From positions 11,656,001 through 11,720,000 of the forward strand of contig NZ_CP108070.1 of NCBI RefSeq assembly GCF_036178845.1: 64,000 bases of DNA, given 5' to 3'. Shown piece after piece: positions 1 to 8,580 of this stretch; the stretch's first letter is position 1, and each line of letters begins with the position of its first letter. The notes beneath the pieces are model-generated. The model was not told the DNA's origin and ran no database searches. It saw nothing but the letters and a program-made list of their open reading frames with translations. The translations under genes were made by a program, and so were the position numbers. This stretch comes from Streptomyces sp. NBC_00271 (GTDB lineage: Bacteria > Actinomycetota > Actinomycetes > Streptomycetales > Streptomycetaceae).

Positions 1-785
1 TGAACGAGGCCCTCGGCTTCCTCGGCCCGATCCTCTTCGACGGCGACCCCGGACGGCTGTCGGCGGCCTTCGTGTGGGAGCGGCTGCTGCGCGTGGGCAC
101 CCCCCGCTTCCCGCTGCCCAGCCGCTACTTCATCGGCGGCTGGGGCGCGCTGATCGCCCGCATGGAACGCGTCGCCCGCGCCCGCGGCGTGGTCATCGAG
201 ACCGGCTCACGGCTGAGCGAACTGCCCGCCGGCGGACCGGTGATCGTGGCGACCTCGCTGGCCTCCGCGCGCAGCCTGCTCGGCGACCCCGGCCTCGAGT
301 GGCCCAGCGGCACCGCCGCCCTGCTGGACATGGCCGTCACCCACTCCAAGAAGGACGGCAACGTCTCCTTCGACATGGACGAGGGCGGCTTCACCTCCCA
401 GTACTCCGACCACGACCCCTCCCTCGCCCCGCAGGGCCAGGCCCTGTTCCAGGGACAGATGCCGCTGCGGCCCGGCGAGTCGAAGGCCGACGCCCTGGCC
501 CGGCTGGAGAAACTCTTCGACCTGACCACCCCCGGCTGGCGCACCCGCCTGCTGTGGCGCCGCGAAGGCGTCTCCCGCGGCCGCACCGGCGCCCTGGACC
601 TGCCCGGCCTCAGCTGGCGGGACCGGCCCGCCGTCGACCGCGGGGACGGCGTGTTCCTGGCCGGCGACAGCGTCGCCGCCCCCGGCATCCTCGCCGAGAC
701 CTCCATCAACAGCGCCCTGCGGGCCGCCCGGCTCGCCGTCAACGCCCGCCCGGCGGCACACCGCTCCGCGGCGCTCGGGCGTTGA
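1..785 (+). CDS. FAD-dependent oxidoreductase, C-terminal part (runs in from window edge)
   Basis: The reading frame is open from base 3 and ends at 785, so only the last ~260 residues are present. The C-terminal stretch FLAGDSVAAPGILAETSINS followed by ALRAARLAV is the typical flavin-binding end of NAD(P)/FAD-dependent amine-oxidase or phytoene-desaturase-like enzymes, where the GD pair contacts the FAD. The N-terminal dinucleotide fold lies outside the window, so substrate class cannot be judged. It is followed 52 bp downstream by the hemolysin-family gene on the same strand and probably begins or continues the same operon. It would oxidise an intermediate of the cluster product. Family moderately sure; reaction unknown. 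Confidence 0.7.
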   Translation, partial: NEALGFLGPILFDGDPGRLSAAFVWERLLRVGTPRFPLPSRYFIGGWGALIARMERVARARGVVIETGSRLSELPAGGPVIVATSLASARSLLGDPGLEWPSGTAALLDMAVTHSKKDGNVSFDMDEGGFTSQYSDHDPSLAPQGQALFQGQMPLRPGESKADALARLEKLFDLTTPGWRTRLLWRREGVSRGRTGALDLPGLSWRDRPAVDRGDGVFLAGDSVAAPGILAETSINSALRAARLAVNARPAAHRSAALGR

Positions 786-837
786 GCCCCCCTTCGCGTC
801 CCACCCCACCCTGTCCCTGTTAGGGAGCGCAGCACAC

Positions 838-1491
838 ATGAGAATCACCCTGTCCGAGCGCGGCACCCCGGACTGGCAGACCGCCGCGGACCTGGCCCGG
901 CTGGTGTTCGCCAAGCAGTACCAGGCGAGCATCTCGCCCGACCCGGACGGCTTCCTCGCCTTCTTCGAGACCGCCGCCGACGGCCAGGAGGAAGTCCTCG
1001 CCTGCGCGGGCCTGTCCTTCCCCGAGGAAGAGAGCATCCTGCTCGAGCGCTACCTCGACGCCCCCGTCGAAGACGTCATCACCCGGGCCGTGGGCGCCCC
1101 CGTCAAACGCTCCCAGGTCCTGCAGATCGGCTCCATCGCCTCGGTACGGCCCGCCGCCGGCGCCGAGATCATCAAGGCGATCCCGCTGATCATGGCCTGC
1201 CTGGGCCGCCCGTACGCGGTGATGACCATGACCGGCCGGCTCGCCGCCCTCATGCAGCGCCTGGGCTGCGTCTTCCACCCCCTCGCCGACGCCAGCGCGG
1301 AACGCCTGCCCGAAGGCGAACGGGCCGCCTGGGGCTCCTACTACGACACCCGGCCCGTCGTCGGCTACGCCGAGGCCGCCGAGCAGTCCACCCTGCTGCT
1401 GGCCGCCATCGGCCGCTACTGCTTCACCTCGGTCGACATGCGGCTGCTGAGCAACCGCCCGCAGCAGGGGGTGCTCACCCGTGCCGCCTGA
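838..1491 (+). CDS. Thermostable-hemolysin family protein
   Basis: The 217-residue protein resembles the T_hemolysin family (named after Vibrio delta-VPH), which has an acyltransferase-like fold and is often found beside acyl-AMP ligases in bacterial biosynthetic loci; hemolytic activity is not implied. Visible family features are an N-terminal block (LARLVFAKQYQA), a central ACAGLSF strand, the QIGSIASVRP motif and the middle YAVMTMTGRLAALMQRLG helix. ATG 838 is preceded by GGGAG at good spacing. Its stop overlaps the GTG start of the ligase by 11 bp, so the two are translationally coupled and probably act on the same acyl substrate. Identification is by recognition of family pattern only. 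Confidence 0.65.
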   Translation: MRITLSERGTPDWQTAADLARLVFAKQYQASISPDPDGFLAFFETAADGQEEVLACAGLSFPEEESILLERYLDAPVEDVITRAVGAPVKRSQVLQIGSIASVRPAAGAEIIKAIPLIMACLGRPYAVMTMTGRLAALMQRLGCVFHPLADASAERLPEGERAAWGSYYDTRPVVGYAEAAEQSTLLLAAIGRYCFTSVDMRLLSNRPQQGVLTRAA

Positions 1492-3109
1492 CACCCCCAC
1501 CCGTCTTTCTCTTGCCCAGGGGCTCCTGGAGCGGGCCGGCAGCGACGCCGTCATGGTCCGCGTGCTGGCCGCCGACGGCTCGGCGCCCGCCGCCTGGAGC
1601 TACCGCGACCTGACCGGCGCCGCCCTCGCCCTGGCCGCCAGGCTTCAGGAACAGGCCCAGGCGCTGGGCCGGCCGGCCCGGGTGGGACTGCTCGCGGAGA
1701 ACTCGCCCGAATGGGTCGTGGCCGACCTGGCCGCCCTGTTCGCCGGCGCCGTCGAGATCCCCGTCCCGACCGCCTTCACCGCCCAGCAGGCCGCCTCCCT
1801 CCTGCACAGCGCCGACCTGTGCCTCACCGACGCCGCGGGCGAAGCCGCCCTGGCCCGCTGGCACGCCGACACCCCCCAGCCCGTCCTGCCCGACGGCTGC
1901 CCCGCCCTGGCCCTCGACCTGCCCGCCCTGGCCCGTGCACCCCGCCCCGCCGCGCCCCCGCAGATCCCCGCACACGACCAGATCGTCAAGGTCATCCACA
2001 CCTCCGGCACCACCTCCGCCCCCAAAGGCGTCCAGATCCGCCGGCACGGCCTGGACGAACTCCTCACCTCACTGCGCGCCCGCACCCGCCCGGAGATCTT
2101 CGAGCGCTATCTGTCCATCGTTCCGCTCAGCCTCCTCATCGAGCAGGTCGCCGGCCTCTACATGCCCTTCCTGGCAGGCGGTTCGGTGTCCTTCCTGCCG
2201 CCGGGCACCGCCCTGGTCGGCACCGCCGCCGACGCCGCCCCCCGCATGCTCACCCTGCTGCGGCAGGCCCGCCCCACCGCCCTGGTCGTGCCGCCCACCG
2301 TCGCCGGCCTCTTCCTTACCCTGTGCGACCAGCAGCCCGCCGAGAGCGTCGCCGAGCGCCACCGGCGGATCTTCGGACACGACGGGCCGGTCTTCATCGC
2401 CTGCGGCGGCGCCCCCGTCCCCCCGGAGATCCTCCAGCGCCTCGACGCCCACGGGCTGACCGTCCACGAGGGCTACGGGCTGAGCGAGAACTCCTCCGTG
2501 GTGTCCTGGAACTTCCCCGGCGCCGTCCGCTTCGGCACCGTCGGCCGCCCCCTGGACCACGTGCACGCCGAACTCGCCGAGGACGGCGAACTCCTCATCC
2601 GCAGCACCTCCCTGTTCGCCGGCTACACCCGCGAGGACCCCTCCAGCGTCGTCGTCGACGACCAGGGCCGCCTGCACACCGGCGACCTCGCCGAGATCGA
2701 CGCCGACGGCTATCTGCGGATCACCGGACGCAAGAAGAGCCTCGTCATCACCGCGGGCGGCCGCAACGTGGCCCCCGAATGGGTCGAGGCCCGCTACCGC
2801 GAACTCGGCTTCGTCCGCGAGGCCGCCGTCGTCGCCGACGGCCTCGACCAGGTCCACGGCCTGTTCGTCATCGACGCCGGCCTCGACCCCGCCACGGCCC
2901 GCCGCGAGATCACCGACTTCGGCCGGCACAAACTCTCCGGCATCGAACGCGCCGCCGTCGTCCACCTCATGTCCGAGGACGACCCCGCCTACGCCACCTG
3001 CTTCACCGTCACCGGACGCCCCCGCCGCGACGTCGTGCGCGCGCACGTCCTCGACCAGCCCCCCACCCCCACCCCCGCCGCGGCCCCTGAGACCAAGGAG
3101 AAAGCATGA
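1481..3109 (+). CDS. Acyl-AMP ligase (ANL superfamily, long-chain acyl-CoA synthetase type)
   Basis: This 542-residue protein should activate a carboxylic acid as acyl-adenylate. Motifs are clear: ATP loop HTSGTTSAPKG (about residues 172-182), EGYGLSE (about 330), HTGDLAEID, and the hinge GRKKSLVITAGGRNVAPEWVE. The C-terminal A10 region reads TVTGRPRRDVV where related ligases have T-x-T-L-K-L-R-R, so the lysine that assists adenylation appears to be arginine. The frame starts at a GTG overlapping the previous stop and ends in an ATGA overlap with the TauD gene, indicating tight coupling. No carrier domain is fused, so the acyl group would go to CoA, to a separate carrier such as the ACP at 34.8-35.1 kb, or to an amine. 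Confidence 0.85.
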   Translation: MPPDTPTRLSLAQGLLERAGSDAVMVRVLAADGSAPAAWSYRDLTGAALALAARLQEQAQALGRPARVGLLAENSPEWVVADLAALFAGAVEIPVPTAFTAQQAASLLHSADLCLTDAAGEAALARWHADTPQPVLPDGCPALALDLPALARAPRPAAPPQIPAHDQIVKVIHTSGTTSAPKGVQIRRHGLDELLTSLRARTRPEIFERYLSIVPLSLLIEQVAGLYMPFLAGGSVSFLPPGTALVGTAADAAPRMLTLLRQARPTALVVPPTVAGLFLTLCDQQPAESVAERHRRIFGHDGPVFIACGGAPVPPEILQRLDAHGLTVHEGYGLSENSSVVSWNFPGAVRFGTVGRPLDHVHAELAEDGELLIRSTSLFAGYTREDPSSVVVDDQGRLHTGDLAEIDADGYLRITGRKKSLVITAGGRNVAPEWVEARYRELGFVREAAVVADGLDQVHGLFVIDAGLDPATARREITDFGRHKLSGIERAAVVHLMSEDDPAYATCFTVTGRPRRDVVRAHVLDQPPTPTPAAAPETKEKA

Positions 3110-4014
3110 GCACGGCTGTGAAGACCACCCCCTACGGCACCGGCAGCGGCCTGCTGGTCGAACCCGCAGGCCCCGGCGGCCTCGACGGCATCGACCCCAA
3201 GGAACTGCGCGACCTGCTCTCCCAGGCCGGCTTCCTGCTGCTGCGCGGCTTCGGCGCGGACATGGACGCCTTCACCGCCCTGGTGCAGCACACCTCCACC
3301 TCCACCACCCTCGACCCCGCCCGCGACTTCTACTCCGAGGTCGCCCAGAAGGTCGACGCCGGCTTCGACGAGGTGGGCCTGCACACCGAGAACGGCAACA
3401 GCCCCTTCCGCTCCCACCTCGCCTGGTTCTTCTGCGAGAAGGCCGCCTCCTCCGGCTCCCAGACCACCGTCTGCGACGGCTACCGCGTCTGGGACGCCCT
3501 CAGCCCCCAGGCCCGCACCGCGTTCGCGGCCCAGGACATCGTCTACAGCCGCTACGTCGCCGAGCCGCAGTGGCGGGCGATGGCCCACCACCTGCTGGGC
3601 CGCACCAAGCCCGCCCACGAGATCGGCGTCGAAGAACTCCTCGCGCTGGCCAGCCAGTTGCCGGGCACCGAGATCGTGCCGCAGGACGACGGCGGGGTGC
3701 GCTACTCCTTCACCACCCCCGCGGCCGGCACCACCGTGTTCGGGCCGCGCCCCTCCTTCGCCAACAGCATCCTGGGCCCCTCCTTCAACTACGAGAAGCC
3801 CACCATCACCTTCGCCGACGGCACCGCCCTGTCCCCGCAGCTGCTGGCCGAGGTCGAAGAGGTGACCGCCCGCCTCACCGAGAACCTGGACTGGCAGGAC
3901 GGCGACGCCGCCGTCATCGACAACACCCGCGTCATGCACGGCCGGCGCGCCATCACCGACCCCCACCGCACCATCTACAACGCCCTCAGCTACATCGAGG
4001 CACCCGCCGCCTGA
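3106..4014 (+). CDS. TauD/TfdA-family Fe(II)/2-oxoglutarate-type oxygenase
   Basis: The 302-residue protein has the double-stranded beta-helix dioxygenase pattern. Iron ligands are visible as His and Glu in GLHTENG (about residue 92) and the distal His in VMHGRRAI (about 270). The triad is therefore H-x-E...H rather than H-x-D, as in some SyrP-like members, and Arg in the last strand (HRTIYN) could bind a 2-oxoglutarate carboxylate. ATG 3106 overlaps the ligase stop as ATGA. It probably hydroxylates, desaturates or decarboxylates the ligase-activated chain or a derived amide; which of these cannot be read from sequence. Confidence 0.85.
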   Translation: MSTAVKTTPYGTGSGLLVEPAGPGGLDGIDPKELRDLLSQAGFLLLRGFGADMDAFTALVQHTSTSTTLDPARDFYSEVAQKVDAGFDEVGLHTENGNSPFRSHLAWFFCEKAASSGSQTTVCDGYRVWDALSPQARTAFAAQDIVYSRYVAEPQWRAMAHHLLGRTKPAHEIGVEELLALASQLPGTEIVPQDDGGVRYSFTTPAAGTTVFGPRPSFANSILGPSFNYEKPTITFADGTALSPQLLAEVEEVTARLTENLDWQDGDAAVIDNTRVMHGRRAITDPHRTIYNALSYIEAPAA

Positions 4015-4106
4015 CCGGGCCGCCCCCCTTGCCCCCCGGCGCAAGAAGCAGCAGCAGGAGGAGGGGCAAGAGGGGGGCGGGAGGCAGATCCATCCGAGAG
4101 GGAGCC

Positions 4107-5594
4107 ATGACCACCGACCACACCGCCGCCCCCCGCGCGACGGACACCACACCCGCCGGCGCCGCAGCGGATCCCCGCCGCTGGCGCCTGCTCGTCTTCG
4201 TCGCCCTCGCCCAGTTCATGGTGCTCCTCGACACCACCGTGGTGAACCTCGCCCTGCCCGCCATCCAGACCGACCTCAAGGCCGGCGCCACCGCCGTCGA
4301 ATGGGTGCTGACCGCCTACATCCTGTGCTTCGGCGGCCTCATGCTGCTCGGCGGCCGCACCGCCGACCGCTGGGGCAGGCGGCGCACCTTCCTGCTCGGC
4401 GCCCTGCTGTTCACCGCCGCCTCCCTGCTGTGCGGACTCGCCCAGGGCGCCGGCCTGCTGATCGCCGCCCGCGCCCTGCAGGGCTGCGGCGCCGCCTTCC
4501 TCTCACCGGCCGCGATGTCCCTGGTCACCACCACCTTCCCCAAGGGCCGCGAACGCACCACCGCGCTCGCCGTGTGGGCCGCACTGGCCGGCCTCGGCGG
4601 CACCCTCGGCGTCATCGCCGGCGGCCTGATCACCGACAGCCTCAGCTGGCGCTGGATCTTCTACATCAACCTGCCCTTCGGGATCGTCGCCGTCGCCGGC
4701 GTCCTGCTGCTGTCCCGGGGCCGCCCCGAGACCCGTATCCGCGGCTCGCGCCCCGACATCGCCGGCGCCGTCACCGTCACCGCGGGCCTGGCCGCCCTCG
4801 TCTACGCCATCGTCAACATCCAGGACCACGGCGCCGCCTCCACGCCCTACGTGCTGGCCCCGGCCGCCGCCTCCCTCGCCCTGCTGGCCGCGTTCGTCCT
4901 GGTCGAACGCCGCACCCCCGACCCGCTGATGCCGCTGCACCTGTTCGCCACCCGCTCCCTGGCCACCGCCGGCCTGGGCCGCGTCCTGACCAGCGGCGTG
5001 CAGGCGTCCGTGCTCTTCCTGTGCAGCTACTACCTGCAGCGCACCCTGGGCTACTCCACCCTCAGGTCCGGATTCGCGTTCCTGCCGCTGGGCGTCGTCG
5101 CCATCCTCGTCACCGCCCCCGCCACCCGCATCATGCACAAGGCCGGCCCCCGCCCCGTCTACCTCGCCGGCGCCGCCGGCTCCGTCCTCGGCCTGATCCT
5201 GCTCACCCAGGTCCCGCAGAACGGCACCTACCTGCTGCACCTGCTGCCCGCCCTGCTCATCCTCGGCGCGTCCATGCAGTGCTGCGGCATCCCCGTCAAC
5301 GTGCACGGCGTCTCCGACATCCCCGCCCGCCAGCAGGGCATCGCCTCCGGCGTCCTGGTCGCCGCCTTCCAGGTCGGCGCCTCCCTCGGCGTGGCCACCG
5401 TCGCCACCAGCGCCCTGACCCGCACCACCCACGAACTCACCCACCACACCACCCCCGCCCTGGCCTGGCTGGACGGCCTCCACCTCGGCTTCTGGATCGC
5501 CACCGGCATCGGCGTCCTCAACCTGCTCACCGCCTACTTCGGACTGCCCCGCCACCAGCGCGCCCCCGCCCCGGCCGGCCCCCGCACCGCCTGA
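4107..5594 (+). CDS. MFS exporter, DHA2 (14-TM) type
   Basis: This 495-residue membrane protein has the DHA2 drug:H+ antiporter hallmarks: TM1 with LDTTVVNLALPAI (motif D1), GGRTADRWGRRR (motif A) after TM2, and ARALQGCGAAFLSPAAMSLV (motif C region in TM4-5). ATG 4107 has GAGAGGGAGCC just upstream. It lies 92 bp after the TauD gene on the same strand and is a likely self-resistance or export pump for the cluster product. A second, related exporter is at 7.0-8.5 kb. The substrate is inferred from context only. Confidence 0.9.
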   Translation: MTTDHTAAPRATDTTPAGAAADPRRWRLLVFVALAQFMVLLDTTVVNLALPAIQTDLKAGATAVEWVLTAYILCFGGLMLLGGRTADRWGRRRTFLLGALLFTAASLLCGLAQGAGLLIAARALQGCGAAFLSPAAMSLVTTTFPKGRERTTALAVWAALAGLGGTLGVIAGGLITDSLSWRWIFYINLPFGIVAVAGVLLLSRGRPETRIRGSRPDIAGAVTVTAGLAALVYAIVNIQDHGAASTPYVLAPAAASLALLAAFVLVERRTPDPLMPLHLFATRSLATAGLGRVLTSGVQASVLFLCSYYLQRTLGYSTLRSGFAFLPLGVVAILVTAPATRIMHKAGPRPVYLAGAAGSVLGLILLTQVPQNGTYLLHLLPALLILGASMQCCGIPVNVHGVSDIPARQQGIASGVLVAAFQVGASLGVATVATSALTRTTHELTHHTTPALAWLDGLHLGFWIATGIGVLNLLTAYFGLPRHQRAPAPAGPRTA

Positions 5595-5630
5595 CCACCC
5601 CCCAACCCCCCAACCCACACGGAGAGGCCC

Positions 5631-6200
5631 ATGGCACGCCCCGGAGACACCCTCCACCTCGGCAAGGACAAGCTCACCTTCCTGACCACCGCCGCCGAAA
5701 CCGACGGCGCCTTCGTCGAAGTCGAAGTCGAATACGCCCCCGCCGTCATCAAACCGCCCCAGCACTACCACCCCCGCCAGACCGAACACATGCGCCTCCA
5801 AAGCGGCCGCCTGAGCCTCCAGCTCGACGGCGTCCTGCACGAGTACGAACAAGGCGCCGACTTCTACATCCCGCCGGGCGCCGTCCACTCCATGTGGAAC
5901 CCCGGCCCCGAACCCACCCGCGTCATCTGGCGCACCACCCCCGCCTACCGGACCGAAACCGTCTTCGAGACCCTCTGGGGCCTGACCAACGAAGGCCGGC
6001 TGCGCCCCGATGGCACCCCCCGCCTGCAGATGCCGCTGCTCGCCCTCGCCTTCCGCGACGAGTACCGCGTCGTCACCGGCCGCCCCTACCCCCTCGACAC
6101 GGCCCTGTGCCTGCTGCTCTCCCCGCTCTCCCTGGCCTGCGGCTACCGCCCCACCTACCGCCCGCCCCAGAACACCGCGACCCTCCAGCCCACCGCCTGA
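5631..6200 (+). CDS. Cupin-domain protein
   Basis: The 189-residue protein has a single cupin fold. Motif 1 is PPQHYHPRQTEHMRLQSG with two His and one Glu able to bind a metal, and motif 2 is PPGAVHSMWN with the third His. The C-terminal ~60 residues (from GRPYPLDT) form a hydrophobic helical extension, LCLLLSPLSLA, that could be a membrane hairpin, an arrangement seen in several annotated cupins of this size. The start ATG follows GGAGAGGCCC. The gene is 36 bp behind the first exporter and probably belongs to the same operon. Role unknown. Confidence 0.75.
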   Translation: MARPGDTLHLGKDKLTFLTTAAETDGAFVEVEVEYAPAVIKPPQHYHPRQTEHMRLQSGRLSLQLDGVLHEYEQGADFYIPPGAVHSMWNPGPEPTRVIWRTTPAYRTETVFETLWGLTNEGRLRPDGTPRLQMPLLALAFRDEYRVVTGRPYPLDTALCLLLSPLSLACGYRPTYRPPQNTATLQPTA

Positions 6201-6222
6201 ACACAACGCCGCAGGCCCGGAG

Positions 6223-6266
6223 TTCGAGCCAGACACCAGGGCGCAGCGAGCCGTGCGCCCTAGCGT
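6223..6266 (+). promoter_or_regulatory. SARP-type promoter before the SnoaL-like gene
   Basis: Heptamer TTCGAGC (6223-6229) is repeated as AGCGAGC exactly 22 bp later (6245-6251). Nine bases further is TAGCGT (6261-6266), a plausible -10. The same layout, repeat + 9 bp + TAGCGT, occurs before the second exporter. Direct heptamers at 11 or 22 bp are the known binding pattern of Streptomyces antibiotic regulatory proteins. Confidence 0.6.
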
Positions 6267-6307
6267 CGGCCCCAACCGACAGTCGGCCGATGCGTGGAGG
6301 AATGGTC

Positions 6308-6778
6308 ATGGCCACCGAAGCACACGAATTCACCCTGCCCGGCGCGGATCTCCCGCAGCCCGACGCCGAACTGCGCAAGAAGCGCGAGGCGGTCGTCCTG
6401 CAGCACACGGTCGCCGAGATCGCCTGGGACATCGACGGCGTGCTGGCCACCTTCCCGCGCGGCGGTGTCTACCGCATCCAGGCCTTCGAAGAGGGCCCGC
6501 TGATCGGCGAAGAAGCCATCAAGAAGGGCTACTTCGCCGACCTCAAGGCCGCCTTCCCCGGCCTCGAGCACGAACTGCACCACGTGCACCACACACCCAC
6601 CGCCGTGATCCTCGAGGCACAGGCCCGCGGCAGGCAGCAGGCCGACTGGCGCGGCATCCCCAACCGCGGCAAGTCCATCGACGCCCCCGTCGCCGTCTTC
6701 TTCCACTTCGACGGCGACGTCCTCATCGACGAGACCCTCTACTTCGACATCGCCACCTTCCAGCGCCAGCTCGCCTGA
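6308..6778 (+). CDS. SnoaL/NTF2-fold protein
   Basis: This 156-residue protein has the alpha+beta cone pattern of SnoaL-like and nuclear-transport-factor-2 domains: long N-terminal helices, then the HHTPTAVILEAQARGRQ strand, and a C-terminal ETLYFDIATFQRQL strand-helix. Members include polyketide cyclases, dehydratases and hydroxylase-like proteins. ATG 6308 is chosen over ATG 6302 because GGAGG lies 8-9 bp upstream. It has its own SARP-like promoter and is followed by a strong terminator, so it seems monocistronic. Reaction not deducible. Confidence 0.7.
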   Translation: MATEAHEFTLPGADLPQPDAELRKKREAVVLQHTVAEIAWDIDGVLATFPRGGVYRIQAFEEGPLIGEEAIKKGYFADLKAAFPGLEHELHHVHHTPTAVILEAQARGRQQADWRGIPNRGKSIDAPVAVFFHFDGDVLIDETLYFDIATFQRQLA

Positions 6779-6801
6779 CCCTCCCCCCTTTTCACGGGCG
6801 C

Positions 6802-6868
6802 GGGCGCGGGCACGGCGGGGCCCGGATACCGGTGCGGCCGGTACCCGGGCCCCGCCATGCCCGCGCCC
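6802..6868 (+). terminator. Long GC hairpin terminator
   Basis: Arms 6802-6825 and 6845-6868 pair over about 24 bases with one mismatch, immediately after the SnoaL-like stop and before the next promoter. Confidence 0.7.
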
Positions 6869-6883
6869 GGGTGCCGAGCGGGG

Positions 6884-6916
6884 CTCGAGGAGGACTTGAG
6901 CAGGCGTCCGTAGCGT
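6884..6916 (+). promoter_or_regulatory. SARP-type promoter before the second MFS exporter
   Basis: CTCGAGG (6884-6890) and CTTGAGC (6895-6901) are direct heptamers 11 bp apart, followed after 9 bp by TAGCGT (6911-6916). Spacing and -10 match the element at 6223-6266. Confidence 0.65.
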
Positions 6917-7026
6917 CGACGGCGCCCTACCGGCCCGCGCGCGGGCGCGGGCACCAGGGCGCCGCGGGCCGGACCGGTCACGGCGATGAGCATCTCGCAC
7001 GACCCGCCTCCAGAAAGGATGCTCGG

Positions 7027-8490
7027 ATGAGCACCGTCAACCCCCCATCCCCGGGCGGTGACACCAGGAGGGTGGTCTTCTGGGCCATCCTCACCACCAG
7101 CCTCGCCTCGTTCATGGCGGGACTGGACAACCTCGTCATCATCACGGCGCTGCCCACCATCCGGGAGAAACTCGGCGGCAGCCTCACCGACCTGGAATGG
7201 ACGGTCAACGCCTACACCCTGTCCTTCGCGGTCCTGATGATGTTCGGCGCCGCCCTCGGCGACCGTTTCGGCCGCCGCAAGGTCTTCAGCCTGGGCCTGC
7301 TGCTGTTCACCGCCGCCTCCGCGGCCGCCGCCCTCGCCCCCGGCATCAACGAACTCGTCGCCGCCCGCGCCGTCCAGGGCGTCGGCGCGGCCATCATCAT
7401 GCCGCTGTCGGTGACCCTGCTGACCGCCGCCGTGCCCGCCGAGAAACGCGGCGCGGCCCTGGGCATCTGGGGCGCCGTCAACGGACTGTCCATCGCGGCC
7501 GGCCCGTTGGTGGGCGGCGCCATCGTCGAGCACCTGTCCTGGCAGTGGATCTTCTGGCTGAACGTGCCGATCGGCCTGGCGCTTGCCCCGCTGTCCTTCC
7601 GCAAGCTCGCCGAGAGCCGCATCGCCCACTCCCGCCTGGACGCCGTCGGCACCGCCCTGGCCAGCCTGGGCCTGTTCGGCATCGTGCTGGGCCTCATCAA
7701 GGGCCACGGAGACGGCTGGACATCCCCCCAGGTCCTGGGCGCACTGATCGGCGGCACCGCCGTGATGGCCCTGTTCGTGGTGTGGGAGAACCGCACCGAA
7801 CACCCGATGGTGCCGATGCGGATGTTCCGCAACCGCGCCTTCACCGCGATCAACCTGGCCGGCGCCCTCATGTCGGTCGGCATGTTCGGCGCGATCTTCC
7901 TGATGACCCAGTTCCTGCAGAACATCCAGGGCTACACCGCCATGCAGGCCGGCGTACGGCTGCTGGCCTGGACCGCCATGCCGATGGTGGTCGCCCCCAT
8001 CGGCGGCATGGTCTCCGACCGCATCGGCGGCAAACCCGTGGTCACCCTCGGCCTCGCCATGATGACCGCCGGCATGGTCTATTGGGCGTTCGTCCTCAAG
8101 CCGGACGTCTCCTACGCCGCCCAGCTGCCCTCCCTGATGATCTGCGGCGCCGGCATGGCCCTGTTCTACGCCCCGCTGATGAACCTCACCATGGGCTCGG
8201 TCGCCGAACACGAACAGGGCATCGCCTCCGGCGTCACCGCCGCCACCCGCGAGGTCGGCGCCGCCCTCGGCGTGGCCCTGCTCGCCTCCATCTTCAGTGC
8301 CAACGGCGGCTACGCCTCACCGCGCAACTTCGTCGACGGCCTGGTGCCCGCGATGTGGGTGGGCGCCGCCGCGGTGGCCCTCGCCACCTTCGCCATGCTG
8401 GGGGCGCCCTCCCGCCGGCGGGCCGCCGTGAGCGCCCCCGTCGCGCAGGCCGCCCCCGCGCAGGAGAGCGCACCGGCCCCCCTGCACTGA
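7027..8490 (+). CDS. MFS exporter, DHA2 (EmrB/QacA) type
   Basis: This 487-residue 14-TM transporter has LDNLVIITALPTI in TM1, GAALGDRFGRRKVF after TM2, and ARAVQGVGAAIIMPLSVTLL in TM4-5, all standard for proton-driven multidrug exporters. The C-terminal cytoplasmic tail is Ala/Pro-rich. ATG 7027 follows AGAAAGGATG. It is transcribed from its own SARP-like promoter and ends in a 19-bp-stem terminator. It is similar in type to, but clearly diverged from, the exporter at 4.1-5.6 kb. Probable efflux of the cluster product. Confidence 0.9.
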   Translation: MSTVNPPSPGGDTRRVVFWAILTTSLASFMAGLDNLVIITALPTIREKLGGSLTDLEWTVNAYTLSFAVLMMFGAALGDRFGRRKVFSLGLLLFTAASAAAALAPGINELVAARAVQGVGAAIIMPLSVTLLTAAVPAEKRGAALGIWGAVNGLSIAAGPLVGGAIVEHLSWQWIFWLNVPIGLALAPLSFRKLAESRIAHSRLDAVGTALASLGLFGIVLGLIKGHGDGWTSPQVLGALIGGTAVMALFVVWENRTEHPMVPMRMFRNRAFTAINLAGALMSVGMFGAIFLMTQFLQNIQGYTAMQAGVRLLAWTAMPMVVAPIGGMVSDRIGGKPVVTLGLAMMTAGMVYWAFVLKPDVSYAAQLPSLMICGAGMALFYAPLMNLTMGSVAEHEQGIASGVTAATREVGAALGVALLASIFSANGGYASPRNFVDGLVPAMWVGAAAVALATFAMLGAPSRRRAAVSAPVAQAAPAQESAPAPLH

Positions 8491-8494
8491 CCTG

Positions 8495-8537
8495 GCGCCG
8501 GGCCGGCGCCACCCCACGGGTGGCGCCGGCCCGGCGC
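8495..8537 (+). terminator. Terminator after second exporter
   Basis: Perfect 19-bp inverted repeat (8495-8513 with 8519-8537), five bases after the exporter stop. Confidence 0.8.
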
Positions 8538-8580
8538 TATCCCGTGAACCGGCGCGCCAACGCCCCGACGAACCGAGGAC

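Noticed and set aside
838..1491. Hemolysin toxin
   Set aside because: The family name comes from one Vibrio protein; the operon with an acyl ligase and oxygenase suggests a biosynthetic acyltransferase-like role.
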